In this document: in pieces, positions 27,647 through 37,500 of the stretch
How positions within the stretch are numbered: position 1 is the stretch's first letter
Layout of the letters: each line of letters opens with the position of its first letter
Assembly (NCBI GenBank): GCA_016210045.1
Contig: JACQUX010000014.1
Coordinates: forward strand, 1-64,000
Direction of reading: 5' to 3'
Origin: Deltaproteobacteria bacterium
Lineage (GTDB): Bacteria; UBA10199; GCA-002796325; JACPFF01
DNA: 64,000 bases
Translations under genes and position numbers: made by a program
Notes under the pieces: generated by a model
Seen by the model: only the letters and a program-made list of their open reading frames with translations
What the model was told of the DNA's origin: nothing
The model's database searches: none

Positions 27647-28297
27647 ATGCAACGCACCGTGCCACAACTCGTAACGATCGGCGTCGGTTTCGGCTGTCTC
27701 TGTCTCGTCATCGGATGTGGGGGAGCCGGGGGAACCGGCACAAACAGCAACACAGCCCTCAGTGTCACGCAGGGGGGATATCCCGACGTCAGCGGCACGT
27801 ATCAAGTCACCGATTCCAGTTGCGACTTCGCGGATGTCTCCGACGATTATGACGTCGACCAAGATGACAGCATCCTCTCGATTGGGCGCGTGTATGCGGC
27901 TGCCAGCGGTGTCTCCACAACGGACGAGTCGCCGGCCAACACGACTGCGCCCGTGATCCCAAGTATCGGAGCGCCGTCGTTGAAATTCGGGACACGCTCC
28001 AAATATGTGGCGACGATCAGCCAATCCGGCGCCATTACACTCATCGCGGATCAGGGGACGGAACAATTCACTTGCACGGCCAATGCCGCCCTGCCGCTCA
28101 TCCCCTTTTCGTGTACGAGTCGCCAAACCATCTGCGCGTTCATCATCGAACAGACTGAGCCAGGTTCATCAAACGACGACGCAACCACAGAAGGGGCGTC
28201 GAACAGCGGCGAAACTGCCGAAGATTCGACGAGCACGGGCCCTGCAACCACATCCGGCGCTGCGGTCCCGGTGAATCAGACCCTGCTCGGCAAATAA
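27647..28297 (+). CDS. Lipoprotein of unknown function
   Basis: The 216-residue product has a signal sequence ending in the lipobox LVIGC at about residue 24, then Gly/Ala/Thr-rich linker DNA. The rest is beta-strand-prone with a few Cys (SSCDFAD, QFTCTAN, PFSCTSRQTICAF). The C-terminal quarter is Ser/Thr/Asp-rich and disordered. It starts 17 bases after the FG-GAP gene. Family not recognised. Confidence 0.7.
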   Translation: MQRTVPQLVTIGVGFGCLCLVIGCGGAGGTGTNSNTALSVTQGGYPDVSGTYQVTDSSCDFADVSDDYDVDQDDSILSIGRVYAAASGVSTTDESPANTTAPVIPSIGAPSLKFGTRSKYVATISQSGAITLIADQGTEQFTCTANAALPLIPFSCTSRQTICAFIIEQTEPGSSNDDATTEGASNSGETAEDSTSTGPATTSGAAVPVNQTLLGK

Positions 28298-28319
28298 TCG
28301 ACCACACCGTCTTCCCACC

Positions 28320-29735
28320 TTATCCCTTCGATGGGCCGGTGCGTCCTCCGGTGCGACGACGACCGAAGAAGCTGAAACGGCTGCGTGGCGCGGCCGGCGC
28401 GCCCTCTTTGCGGGGCATCCCTTCCCGCCGCGGTTGTCCGCTTGTGGGTTGCGGTGGGCGAGCGAAGCGCACCGGCGCCGGTCGCCCTCCGGATGCAATC
28501 GGCCGCGATGTGGCGGGGCGTCCCTCCGCACTACGGTGCGGTTGGAAATGGCTTCGCGTACCTCGGCCCTCAGACCGCAGCGCGGGTGACACGGTCGGCG
28601 CAGGCAGGTTGGGGATCTTGCGACTCGGCGCGAGTTGCGGCAACGGCGCCACGGGAAGTGCCTTGCGGATCAGGCGTTCAATGGCGCGAATTTCTTGCCG
28701 CTGCTCCGGGGTCACGAACGAGATCGCGCGCCCCGTTTTTCCGGCACGGCCAGTGCGACCAATCCGATGCACGTAATCTTCCGATTGTTGCGGCAAGTCG
28801 AAATTGATCACGACTTCGATGTCGCTCACGTCGATCCCGCGCGCGGCAATGTCGGTCGCGACGAGGATGCGATATTTGCCGGAACGGAACCCGCCCATCG
28901 CGTCGCGGCGTTGACTCTGCGAGCGATTGCCGTGGATCTCGGTCACATTATGTCCAAGCGTTTGCAACACGCGGGTGATCTTCTTCGCGCCGTGCTTGGT
29001 GCGCGAAAAGACCAACACCGTGCCGTGATACGTCTGGAGCAGACTTTCGAGCAGTTGCAGCTTGGACGCTTGTGGAATGATGAAGACCTCTTGCTCGATC
29101 TCGGCGATCGTCGACCCTGCCGGCGCGACTTCGATCCGCACCGGGAGCGACATGCAATTCGTCGCCAACTTCACGATCGGCTGCGGCATGGTGGCGGAAA
29201 AGAGCATCGTTTGCCGTTCGCTGGGGATCATCTTCATGATCCGATTCAGTTGCGGCGCGAAACCCATATCGAGCATCCGATCGGCTTCGTCCAACACCAG
29301 GATCTGGATGTCGTGCAGCGTGACGTGGCGCTGCTCCATGTGGTCGATCAGCCGTCCCGGCGTCGCCACCAGGATGCGCGGCCGTTGCCGCAGCGCTTGC
29401 AACTGCCGCGGCATCGATTCGCCGCCGATCAGGATCGCCGACCGCATCTGGTACGGACGCGCGAGCAGCTGCAGCACTTCATCGACTTGATGCGCCAATT
29501 CCCGCGTCGGGAGCAAGATCAGCGCGCGGCCAGTGCAGAGATCGAGCCGCTGAATCAGCGGAATGCCGAACGCCAGCGTCTTGCCGGTGCCGGTCTGGGC
29601 GATGCCCATCACGTCTTTGCCTTCCAGTCCGATCGGGATCGACTGCTGCTGGATGGGGGTGGGAGTCACGATGTGGCGCTGTTTCAGCACCTCTAGAATG
29701 CGTGACGCAATGCCGAGATGTTGGAAATCGGCCAT
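28320..29735 (-). CDS. DEAD-box RNA helicase
   Basis: About 471 residues from ATG 29735, after AAAGG. It has AQTGTGKTLAF (motif I), PTRELAHQ, ATPGRLIDH, the DEAD box VLDEADRMLDMG, SATMP, and ATDIAARGIDVSDIEVVINFDLPQ followed by HRIGRTGRAGKTG. The C-terminal 110 residues are Arg/Pro-rich (RHR tail) and likely bind RNA, as in RhlE and CsdA. Role: RNA unwinding in ribosome assembly or mRNA decay. The tail is disordered, like that of RhlE-type helicases. Confidence 0.95.
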   Translation of the reverse strand: MADFQHLGIASRILEVLKQRHIVTPTPIQQQSIPIGLEGKDVMGIAQTGTGKTLAFGIPLIQRLDLCTGRALILLPTRELAHQVDEVLQLLARPYQMRSAILIGGESMPRQLQALRQRPRILVATPGRLIDHMEQRHVTLHDIQILVLDEADRMLDMGFAPQLNRIMKMIPSERQTMLFSATMPQPIVKLATNCMSLPVRIEVAPAGSTIAEIEQEVFIIPQASKLQLLESLLQTYHGTVLVFSRTKHGAKKITRVLQTLGHNVTEIHGNRSQSQRRDAMGGFRSGKYRILVATDIAARGIDVSDIEVVINFDLPQQSEDYVHRIGRTGRAGKTGRAISFVTPEQRQEIRAIERLIRKALPVAPLPQLAPSRKIPNLPAPTVSPALRSEGRGTRSHFQPHRSAEGRPATSRPIASGGRPAPVRFARPPQPTSGQPRREGMPRKEGAPAAPRSRFSFFGRRRTGGRTGPSKG

Positions 29736-29972
29736 AAGGGGAATACCTTTCTTCAGGCGCGGAAATCCGCGTCCTGATGATCCGTTCATGGAGGGTGGTG
29801 ACGAATTGGCAGCGGAAAAATTCCGAAACGCAAAAGACACTTCTCACATGGGAGACAGCCCAAACGCTGTCGCAATTTGCGCGCCTTGTAGCAGGTCCTG
29901 GGAGGATTGCAAGGGAAAGCTGGCGTGCTCAGTTGAGCGAGTAGGGGATGGGTGACAGTGAACGTTCGGCCG

Positions 29973-32156
29973 TTATGGTGACCACTGGGCCCCAAGCGTG
30001 ACAGTAGCGCCATCTGACAACACGATCTGGGCAGCCGGAGAAAACGGGTTGAGGCGGAAGGCTTGGAGATCGACAAAGAGCGGATCGGCAACAATTGAAT
30101 GCTGGTTGTATCCCGTGGTCTGCTGATAGGCCGCAAATTGGTCGAGGCGGAACTCCTGCGTATCGCTGAAACGCAAGCGCACGTCGGAACGTCCATAATG
30201 GAGATTGTAATCGAAGACCGTCCACTGTGGCGTATCGTTCCAACGTTCCAGATAGCGGACCACGGTGTCGTTGCCAAACTCCGGCATCGTCGCAAAAATG
30301 TTATAACGAACGTCAAGGCCTTGGATCACACTCGGCACCCCGGCGTAGCCGTGCGTCAAGAGGTGACTGACGGAATTATTGACAAACGTATTGTGTTGAA
30401 TCGTGATGTCCTGCGGCGATCCGCCACCGAGATGTTGCGGTCCTTCTTGTAAGATCAGACCCGCGGCTTTGCTGTTGGAATCGCTCTGCGGATAGCCATT
30501 AAAATGAATCAAGTTGTCGCGCACCGTCACGTGCGCCACATGTCCGGCCAGATCGATGCCCGACTGCGTCGATCCGGCGGACGCGTAGCCGTTATGGTGA
30601 ATATTGTTGCCGGCAATCAGCGTGGTCCCGGTATCCGGCGTACTGGCACTATACAGCCAAATACCCATCGTCCGATTCGCGGCGATCGTGTTGTGTTGGA
30701 TCGACACCGCGCCACGATTCTCCGCTTCGATCAATATACCGTTCCCTGTGTAGCCTTCGATTTCGTTGTTCGCGATCTCCACGGTCGAGTTGATCGCACA
30801 ATGTTCTACGCCTGGGTCCTTTGCAGACGCTGCGAAGGCGACCCCGTACGCTTGGTTCATGCAGTTTTCCAACGCGCTGCCCTGCTGCAACGCACTACAT
30901 TGCGCCGTTTGGACGCCGGCGCGAATCGTGTTGCGCTGAATGACTGTGTTCCCCACGTCCCCACAGGTATTGACACTAATGCCGCTGCCGGATGGATCGA
31001 TGATCGCTGAATCTTCGATCAGTACCGACTGATTCCATTTCAGGGCGATGGCGTGATACTGATACTGCGGGTGATACCCGAGCGTGTGAATATACGCGTG
31101 TCGAATCACCGTCGACGTCGGCTGCGCATGGTAGTGTGAATAGAGCCATCCTTGTCCTAACTTCGCGTTCCCACCACGAAGAAACTGCGTGATCCCATTC
31201 TTGGCTGCGTTCAAAATGGTGACCTGCTCGATTTCCGTGCTCGGTCCGTAATCGATAATCGCAGCCGGCATGTCCGGCGTGGTCCCGTTGAACGTCACGT
31301 GCTCCACGCGCGTATGCGGGGCGTGGAGGACCAACAGCGAGAGATGCTGTAACGTAAAATGGAGCACGCGATAGTATGCCTTCGACTCAATGTGAAAGGC
31401 GTACACTTTATAGGGCGGCAACTGGTCAGGATTCGAGCCCAGCGGGTCGTGCACGAACTGCGCCGGATCATCCGGACAATCGCCACGAATCGTGATGGGC
31501 CGCTCCGCCGTCCCGTTGGGCGCAGTGGCCGGAATTTTCAACTGCGGCGCGAACCAATGATATGTACCGCACACATACAGCGTGTCGCCCGCGTGGACAT
31601 TCCCATCGTCGTCGCCCCATTGAATGGCGGCAAATCCTCGCCAAGCCGTTTGATACGAACGTCCGTCGGCCCCGATTTGTGGAGTCGCCTCGGCCACTGG
31701 GGGCCGAACATAATATACCGTTCCGGTCTCCACCGCGGCGACGGCGGGCAACGGGTCCTCCGACGTCTCCTCGTTCGCGGAGGGTGTCCCCGGCGGTGCT
31801 GGAATGATGGAATCGGCAGGCGCTGTGTCGGATGCGTCGGCCGTTACCTGATTGGTCACAACCGCCTCCCCCGCCTCGACCGGTGCGCCTACCGAAACGA
31901 GCGCCTCTTCGGCCGGACTGGCCGGCGGCTGACTGGGTGTGACCACTGCGGGTTGGGGAACGAGTGGTGATGGCATGGCGACGTCCGGAACGTTAGGAAT
32001 CAGCATCGGCGGGGCAACCGACGGGGCTTCTATCACAACGGACGGACTCGATTGCGAAGTCGCCGGCGTGGCCACAGGAGTTTCACCGTGGCAGGACGCG
32101 AGCCACAGACCGCAACAGATGAGCCAACAATACACACCAGGGTATCGCCGCAGCAT
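29973..32156 (-). CDS. Secreted lipoprotein with parallel beta-helix domain
   Basis: About 727 residues from ATG 32156. Signal LICCGLWLASC has a lipobox; residues 30-160 are a long, low-complexity Pro/Ala/Thr/Ser-rich linker. Residues 200-720 show right-handed beta-helix (pectate-lyase-like) repeats, such as IEDSAIIDPSGSGISVNT, IQHNTIAANRTMGIWLYS, GNNIHHNG, IQHNTFVNNS. Such proteins act on polysaccharides or bind surfaces. The extracytoplasmic location is inferred from the lipobox. An upstream Met would add about 33 residues without homology. Confidence 0.8.
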   Translation of the reverse strand: MLRRYPGVYCWLICCGLWLASCHGETPVATPATSQSSPSVVIEAPSVAPPMLIPNVPDVAMPSPLVPQPAVVTPSQPPASPAEEALVSVGAPVEAGEAVVTNQVTADASDTAPADSIIPAPPGTPSANEETSEDPLPAVAAVETGTVYYVRPPVAEATPQIGADGRSYQTAWRGFAAIQWGDDDGNVHAGDTLYVCGTYHWFAPQLKIPATAPNGTAERPITIRGDCPDDPAQFVHDPLGSNPDQLPPYKVYAFHIESKAYYRVLHFTLQHLSLLVLHAPHTRVEHVTFNGTTPDMPAAIIDYGPSTEIEQVTILNAAKNGITQFLRGGNAKLGQGWLYSHYHAQPTSTVIRHAYIHTLGYHPQYQYHAIALKWNQSVLIEDSAIIDPSGSGISVNTCGDVGNTVIQRNTIRAGVQTAQCSALQQGSALENCMNQAYGVAFAASAKDPGVEHCAINSTVEIANNEIEGYTGNGILIEAENRGAVSIQHNTIAANRTMGIWLYSASTPDTGTTLIAGNNIHHNGYASAGSTQSGIDLAGHVAHVTVRDNLIHFNGYPQSDSNSKAAGLILQEGPQHLGGGSPQDITIQHNTFVNNSVSHLLTHGYAGVPSVIQGLDVRYNIFATMPEFGNDTVVRYLERWNDTPQWTVFDYNLHYGRSDVRLRFSDTQEFRLDQFAAYQQTTGYNQHSIVADPLFVDLQAFRLNPFSPAAQIVLSDGATVTLGAQWSP

Positions 32157-32413
32157 GACCTCGAATATGAGCAAGATGAATGCCACAACAACGGAGCGTA
32201 GCACGTCATAACTACACGGAAGCGTGAAGGACTGAATCAACTGCTGCAGATTCAACTCCCAAATCGAGAAACGGCCTCTGGACCGTCAATAAATGAACTG
32301 TCACCGCGTTCCTGATCCCGTTTCATGGCATAGCGGAGGAAATCTATTTGCCACGTGACGAAACGACGTGTAACACACGCCGGACGCCACACTAATCAAC
32401 CGAAGGAGGTCGT
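32157..32413. other. Divergent intergenic region
   Basis: Two large lipoprotein genes diverge here. The region presumably holds both promoters. I see only the GAAGGAGG Shine-Dalgarno of the rightward gene at about 32401-32408 and no gene or clear hairpin. Confidence 0.4.
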
Positions 32414-35227
32414 ATGCGTTCTACTCGCCAACAGTTTGCGATATTCATCGCCACTCTTGCACTGACACTTGGCGGCGCCGGGTGTGAACAGGATGCCAGC
32501 GTGACGGTTGATGTCGTACCGGAGGATACTCCGGAAGTCGTCGATTCGGCATCGCCCGAGACAGCGCCGACCGCAGAGAGCGCCGCAGAGGACTTTATCG
32601 TAGCGAAGCAGTCCGCAGACGGCAAGGCCGCGCTGGGCAATCTGGCCGAAGTCACGGTCTCAGGCGGCAATGCAGAAGACATCACGATCACCAACACGCC
32701 GCCGCCGGAAACAACCGAACAGACGATCCTCACCGCATACGACTTGAAACCGGATGGACTCCAATTTTCCCAGCCAGTCCCGCTGCGGGTCGACATTCAA
32801 GACCTCGATATCAGCGAAGCCGCCCGCGCCGACCTCCGGATCGGTGTGGTGTCGAATGGCCAATTGGCCGTGAAGGCAACGACCTATTCCGCCGACGGCC
32901 AGTACCTCGAGGCGTTGCTCGATCACTTCAGCACCGCGATTATTTTCCAAACCACGGCGTCAGTCCCCGTGCCGACGCTGGTCTCCGCGGTCACAACGAC
33001 TCCGGTCGCGCCGGAGCCGCCAGCCACGCCCCCAACGGACCTGCCGCCAACACCCCCTCCTCCGCCGGAACCGCCGACACCGCCAACGCCTGACGACCCC
33101 GAAGTCGTCCCAACACTCCCTGCGCCCCCGACCACCACGGCCCTCCCCGCGGGCTTCGTACCGGCACTGCTCACCGGCAAGATCGAAACCCATCTGTATC
33201 TCCCCAACCAGATCCATGTGCTGATGCGCAATTGGTTCAAGACCGGTCCCAGCAATATCCTGAACAACAAGCCGATCATGAACGGGCGTTTTTTCGCCCG
33301 CTTCTGCAAAGACGCGCTCTGTAAGGAGCCGATCGGGCTGCTGCCGGTGCAGATCAGTAAAGAAGACAAGTACAGCGACAAGGTCACGAAGCTCCCGCTC
33401 GATACGGTCTATCTCGGCTCCGATCACTTGCTGCCGTTCGAAGTCGCAGGCGCGCCGAACGGCAAGTCGTTCGTCCAGTTCATCCTCGATTCCGAATATA
33501 GTTGGGCGGCCAAGCTCGGCAGTTGCTCCAATATTCAAGACTGCCCCGGCAACGCCGACGTGTTGCAAAGCACGGGTCCCGTGCTCATGAATAACAGCGG
33601 CCTTGGCACGCCGAACCCGCCTCCCACGACGCTGCCGGTCGAGGCCAGCAGCGACGGGACCACGACCGTGGCACTCGGCGAAATCGACGTCGGCAGCATT
33701 TACTTCAACACCGACCAAATCGCCGGCACCCCGAAACCGGAGAACGGCAAGTTATGGGTCGCCCTCTCCAGCGACGGAGCCAAGAGCGGCAGTAACTATC
33801 GCAACACGATCAAGTTCCTCGATCTGAAGGACTACAAAGGGATCACGACCACGACGGTGAAATATAAAGGGCAGAATTTTCCCGGCCATATCTGCGGCCT
33901 GATTCCCGGCAACAACGCCATCTACGCGATCGGCACCGGGTTGAAGGGCGCCTACGTCTTCCTCTTCTCGCCCACGACCAACAAACAAGTACACGAGTTT
34001 GCGGCGTTCATCCCGCACCCCTCGTACACGGTGGCCAAGCCAAATGCGTCGCTGGCCACGACGGCCTATCCGTGGCCGTGCCGCGGGGTGTATGTCGAAA
34101 AAGGCAACACGAAGTACCTCCATTTAATCGACTTCATAGGGGCGGGGAGTCCGCCGAGCTCGCAAGATGCACTGCTCTACAGCGTGAACGTAACGGGTCT
34201 GGCCAATCTGACCGCCAACAACTCGATCGAGGGAACGAAGTTGACGCTGAAAGACAAGCGGGCCTGGCGCGCGATCGACGTGAACAGCGCGAAAGACGCG
34301 CTCTACGTGGCCGAGATGAGTTGGTCGCAAGACAACACGACGAAAAAAAATCTCATTTATCGCCTCCCACTCACCGACGCCGGCGCGTTGCAGAACGCCA
34401 GCCCCAATTTGGCGCAAGTGCTCGTGGCCACGACACCATACACTGCCGACGAGACCTGCGGTGGGCAAAAGAATTATCCGTCCGGACTCAAAGTCGTGAA
34501 TTACAAAGGCAACGAATGGATCCTGATGGGGCACGACCACGGGATCGCCGGATATCGGATGGAGAAGGGAAAGACACAGCTCAGCGCCTTGGATAATCGC
34601 GATCTACAAACGTTCGGGCAATTGTTCATGGACATGGTCCCGTCATTGGATGGGAAGCGTCTCTATGCCCTCCCGATGTGCAAAACCACGGACGCAAACA
34701 GCAACTTCGAACTCCCCTACGAAGCCGTGATGGAGAACGCGGATAAGAATTTGGTCGCCATCTTCGACCTGGAGGGCGCGACTGCGCCGATGGGTGGCCT
34801 CCAAATGCCACAGATCGCCACCACGACGATCAATATCAACGGCGATCAGCAATTGGATCACGGCATCGATCAAGACTATTACCATTTGAAGCAGTGGATC
34901 CGCGCTACCGCTGTCTCGCTGCCGATTCCCCCGGTGGTGTTCACCGGCCCGCAAATGACCGTGGGCGAATCGAGCCTCTTCATTCGTGGCTCCGGACGGC
35001 AGGCCGGCAGCGACTTGGAACTGAGCAGTTCCGGCATGGGACAAGTCCAAGACGTCGGCGCGTTCGACCTCGCGACCGGCCGCGGCTTCATGTTCGGCAC
35101 TTACAATCCGTTCTTCGGCGGACTCAGTTCCGAAGCGGGCAAGGGCGGCGGCATCTGGGGACTCGACTTCAGCGGCCCGGGCAAAGAGGCATCGGTCGGC
35201 GCAATCCTCTACGTGCCACCGTTATGA
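32414..35227 (+). CDS. Large surface lipoprotein of unknown function
   Basis: The 937-residue product starts after AAGGAGG. Its lipobox is LGGAGC. Residues 30-190 are acidic and Thr-rich, 195-265 a Pro-rich linker (TPPTPPPPPEPPTPPTPDD-like), and residues 270-937 a large domain with beta-propeller-like repeats (YLGSDHLLPF, SDGAKSGSNYRN, YAIGTGLKGAYVFLF, YVEKGNTKYLHLIDF, RAIDVNSAKDALYVAEMSW, KVVNYKGNEWILMGH). I do not recognise the family. It may bind ligands at the cell surface. The crcB gene follows 13 bases downstream. Confidence 0.72.
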   Translation: MRSTRQQFAIFIATLALTLGGAGCEQDASVTVDVVPEDTPEVVDSASPETAPTAESAAEDFIVAKQSADGKAALGNLAEVTVSGGNAEDITITNTPPPETTEQTILTAYDLKPDGLQFSQPVPLRVDIQDLDISEAARADLRIGVVSNGQLAVKATTYSADGQYLEALLDHFSTAIIFQTTASVPVPTLVSAVTTTPVAPEPPATPPTDLPPTPPPPPEPPTPPTPDDPEVVPTLPAPPTTTALPAGFVPALLTGKIETHLYLPNQIHVLMRNWFKTGPSNILNNKPIMNGRFFARFCKDALCKEPIGLLPVQISKEDKYSDKVTKLPLDTVYLGSDHLLPFEVAGAPNGKSFVQFILDSEYSWAAKLGSCSNIQDCPGNADVLQSTGPVLMNNSGLGTPNPPPTTLPVEASSDGTTTVALGEIDVGSIYFNTDQIAGTPKPENGKLWVALSSDGAKSGSNYRNTIKFLDLKDYKGITTTTVKYKGQNFPGHICGLIPGNNAIYAIGTGLKGAYVFLFSPTTNKQVHEFAAFIPHPSYTVAKPNASLATTAYPWPCRGVYVEKGNTKYLHLIDFIGAGSPPSSQDALLYSVNVTGLANLTANNSIEGTKLTLKDKRAWRAIDVNSAKDALYVAEMSWSQDNTTKKNLIYRLPLTDAGALQNASPNLAQVLVATTPYTADETCGGQKNYPSGLKVVNYKGNEWILMGHDHGIAGYRMEKGKTQLSALDNRDLQTFGQLFMDMVPSLDGKRLYALPMCKTTDANSNFELPYEAVMENADKNLVAIFDLEGATAPMGGLQMPQIATTTININGDQQLDHGIDQDYYHLKQWIRATAVSLPIPPVVFTGPQMTVGESSLFIRGSGRQAGSDLELSSSGMGQVQDVGAFDLATGRGFMFGTYNPFFGGLSSEAGKGGGIWGLDFSGPGKEASVGAILYVPPL

Positions 35228-35240
35228 TGCGAGACGCGCG

Positions 35241-35615
35241 ATGCGGAAATTGCTTCTCTTAGCCGGCGCCGGGGCGATTGGCACGCTCGCACGCTATGGG
35301 CTGAGCGGCTGGGTCCATCAGTGGCTCGGCGTCGGATTTCCGTACGGCACGTTGGTCGTGAATACCGCTGGATGTTTTACGATCGGCCTACTCGGCACAT
35401 TGGCAGAACAACGCGTCTGGTTCAGCAGCGAACTGCGCGCCGTGCTCTTCCTCGGATTTCTGGGAGCGTTCACGACTTTTTCGAGCTTCTCCTATGAGAC
35501 ATGGCAACTCGTGCGAGATGGTCAATATGGCTTGGCCGGCGGCAATGTCATCGGCACGATGATCGCCGGGTTCGGCGCATTGCTGCTCGGCGTGATCGCG
35601 GCACGCGCCCTTTAA
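35241..35615 (+). CDS. crcB: Fluoride channel CrcB/Fluc
   Basis: The 124-residue protein has four membrane helices and the Fluc signatures GAIGTLARYGLSG, PYGTLVVNTAGCFTIGLL and GFLGAFTTFSSFSYET, the last with the Phe box and Thr/Ser that line the pore. Fluc forms a dual-topology dimer that exports fluoride. It is paired with a DUF190 gene 16 bases downstream, a common pairing. I saw no fluoride riboswitch in the short upstream gap. Confidence 0.95.
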   Translation: MRKLLLLAGAGAIGTLARYGLSGWVHQWLGVGFPYGTLVVNTAGCFTIGLLGTLAEQRVWFSSELRAVLFLGFLGAFTTFSSFSYETWQLVRDGQYGLAGGNVIGTMIAGFGALLLGVIAARAL

Positions 35616-35631
35616 AGGAAAGCGGTGAGGC

Positions 35632-35973
35632 ATGAAAATTCCCGAGGCCGGCAAATTGTTGCGCATCTTTATCGGCGAATCCGACAAACATCACGGGCAA
35701 CCGTTGTACGAAGCGATCTTGCACCTCGCGCGTCGCGAAGGTCTCGCCGGCTGCACGGTCGTGAAAGGCTGCGAGGGATTCGGCGCCGCCAGCCGCATTC
35801 ACACCAGCAAGATCCTCCGCCTCTCCGAAGATTTGCCGGTCATCATCGAGATCGTCGACGCAGCCGACAAGATCGAGCGCTTTCTCCCTCACCTCGACAC
35901 GATGGTCGAGGAAGGATTAGTGACAGTCGAAAATGTCCACGTCATCCTCTACCGACACACCCAAGCGACGTAA
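35632..35973 (+). CDS. DUF190 protein
   Basis: The 113-residue protein has the DUF190 landmarks LLRIFIGESDKHHGQPLYEAIL, GLAGCTVVKGCEGFGAAS and LPVIIEIVDAADKIERFLP. The family has a PII-like ferredoxin fold and often lies next to crcB. A regulatory role in fluoride export is assumed from context. Its 3' end overlaps the GIY-YIG gene by 41 bases. Confidence 0.9.
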   Translation: MKIPEAGKLLRIFIGESDKHHGQPLYEAILHLARREGLAGCTVVKGCEGFGAASRIHTSKILRLSEDLPVIIEIVDAADKIERFLPHLDTMVEEGLVTVENVHVILYRHTQAT

Positions 35974-36259
35974 GCGGCGTTGCTACTACGTCTACCTCGT
36001 CGAAGCCACCGACGGACGTCTGTATGTGGGCTACACGACCGATTTAGCGCGCCGCATGACCGCGCACCGCAGCGGCCGCGGCTCGAAATTCCTGCGCGGC
36101 TTCGGCTTCGGCCGCTTGCGCTATCACGAAACGCACCGCACCAAATCCCGCGCCCTCCGCCGCGAGGCCGCGATCAAGCGGCTGCCGCGGGTCGAAAAAC
36201 TCGCGCTGTGCCGGTGTGGTCACAACAACGGCCACAGCACGGGCACGACCGCATTGTAA
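35933..36259 (+). CDS. GIY-YIG nuclease-domain protein
   Basis: The 108-residue protein has YYVYLVEATDGRLYVGYTTDLARRMTAH, the GIY-YIG signature with catalytic Tyr and Arg, and ends RTKSRALRREAAIKRLPRVEK. This is the UPF0213/YhbQ-type single-domain family, thought to nick or process DNA. It overlaps the DUF190 gene, so translation is likely coupled. Confidence 0.9.
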   Translation: MSTSSSTDTPKRRKRRCYYVYLVEATDGRLYVGYTTDLARRMTAHRSGRGSKFLRGFGFGRLRYHETHRTKSRALRREAAIKRLPRVEKLALCRCGHNNGHSTGTTAL

Positions 36260-36266
36260 ATGGCAC

Positions 36267-36292
36267 TTTACATTTGGCGCACCAAATGTAAA
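36267..36292. promoter_or_regulatory. Palindrome before AAA_14 gene
   Basis: TTTACATTTGG and CCAAATGTAAA (11-base arms, 4-base spacer GCGC-like) end ten bases before ATG 36302. This looks like an operator or, if bound at the 5' end of the mRNA, a hairpin. A further TGTAAA half-site lies at 36256. Confidence 0.75.
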
Positions 36293-36301
36293 ACAGCCGT
36301 T

Positions 36302-37459
36302 ATGTCTGCCGACCGACGCAGTTTAGCAGCAGTCATCGAGCGAGACCTGCAGAAAAAGTTCGTCTTCTTGTCGGGACCACGCCAAGTCGGAAAGACGACG
36401 CTGGCCCGCCAGATCATCGCCGCCATGGGAGGCCAATACCTCCTCTATGATGACGACGATGACCGCGTGTCCATTTTGAAAAAAAACTACGTTGGCGCCG
36501 GCGTCGTCGGCCTGGACGAGTTCCATAAATTTCCCCGCTGGAAACACCACCTCAAAGGAGTCTTTGATAAGCATCACGCCCACCTCAAGCTGCTCCTCAC
36601 CGGCAGCGCGCGACTCGACGTTTTCCAGAAATCTGGCGACAGCCTGTTTGGCCGATATTACTTACACCACCTGCACCCCTTCACCTGTGGAGAGCTGCAA
36701 CACGGCACTATTCCCCCGCTCCCCCATGATCCGCTGGAACCACATGCGGCGCTCGACACACTCCCGTCGCTTCTCCGGTTCGGCGGTTTTCCAGAACCGT
36801 ACGTCGGTCAATCCGACACGGAACATCGACGCTGGTCCAATGCCAGACGACAACTCCTCGTCCGCGAAGAACTGCGGGAACTCACGCACATCCATCTCCT
36901 CAACCTCGTCGAACATCTGATGCTCCTGTTGCCGGAGCGCATCGGTTCGCCCTTTAGTCAACGTGCGTTGGCGGAAGATATCCGCGTCAGCCCACCCACC
37001 ATTGCCCAATGGATGGAGATCTTTGAACGCCTCTTTGTCGTGTTTACCGCCACGCCCTACGCCAAACGGATTGCCCGTTCGATTCAGCGACAACCGAAAT
37101 ATTATTTTTACGACTGGTCGCAGCTTCCCGACGACGGCGCGCGATTCGAAAATTGCGTCGCAAGTCATCTCTGGAAGGCCGTGCAACTCTGGACCGACGT
37201 AGGCCTAGCCACCCTCGGGCTGCACACGATCCGTGACCGCGATCGACGCGAGGTCGATTTTCTCGTGACGCGGGATCGACAACCGTGGTTTCTCGTAGAG
37301 ACGAAATTGGCCGAGACCCAAATCGCCGAGCCACTCCGGCATTTTTCCGCCCGACTCCGGATCCCGGGCATCCAACTGGTGCTCAAAGAAAACGTTGCGA
37401 AACGAGAAGGCAACGTAGCGGTCCTCAGCGCCAATCGGTGGCTCGGCCATTTGCCGTAA
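36302..37459 (+). CDS. AAA_14/DUF4143 ATPase
   Basis: About 385 residues from ATG 36302. Walker A is FLSGPRQVGKTTLAR, Walker B GVVGLDEFHKF, then the sensor LLLTGSARLDV. Residues 210-290 form a winged-helix (SQRALAEDIRVSPPTIAQWMEIFERL), and the C-terminal domain has the restriction-like core RDRREVDFLVTRDRQPWFLVETK, with likely Mg2+ ligands E and D and K. These proteins are widespread single genes of unknown function, sometimes mobile. The palindrome just upstream may be its own operator. Confidence 0.9.
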   Translation: MSADRRSLAAVIERDLQKKFVFLSGPRQVGKTTLARQIIAAMGGQYLLYDDDDDRVSILKKNYVGAGVVGLDEFHKFPRWKHHLKGVFDKHHAHLKLLLTGSARLDVFQKSGDSLFGRYYLHHLHPFTCGELQHGTIPPLPHDPLEPHAALDTLPSLLRFGGFPEPYVGQSDTEHRRWSNARRQLLVREELRELTHIHLLNLVEHLMLLLPERIGSPFSQRALAEDIRVSPPTIAQWMEIFERLFVVFTATPYAKRIARSIQRQPKYYFYDWSQLPDDGARFENCVASHLWKAVQLWTDVGLATLGLHTIRDRDRREVDFLVTRDRQPWFLVETKLAETQIAEPLRHFSARLRIPGIQLVLKENVAKREGNVAVLSANRWLGHLP

Positions 37460-37500
37460 GCACGCGCGGCGGCGTGGCGCATTGATCCGGAACTCTGGAA

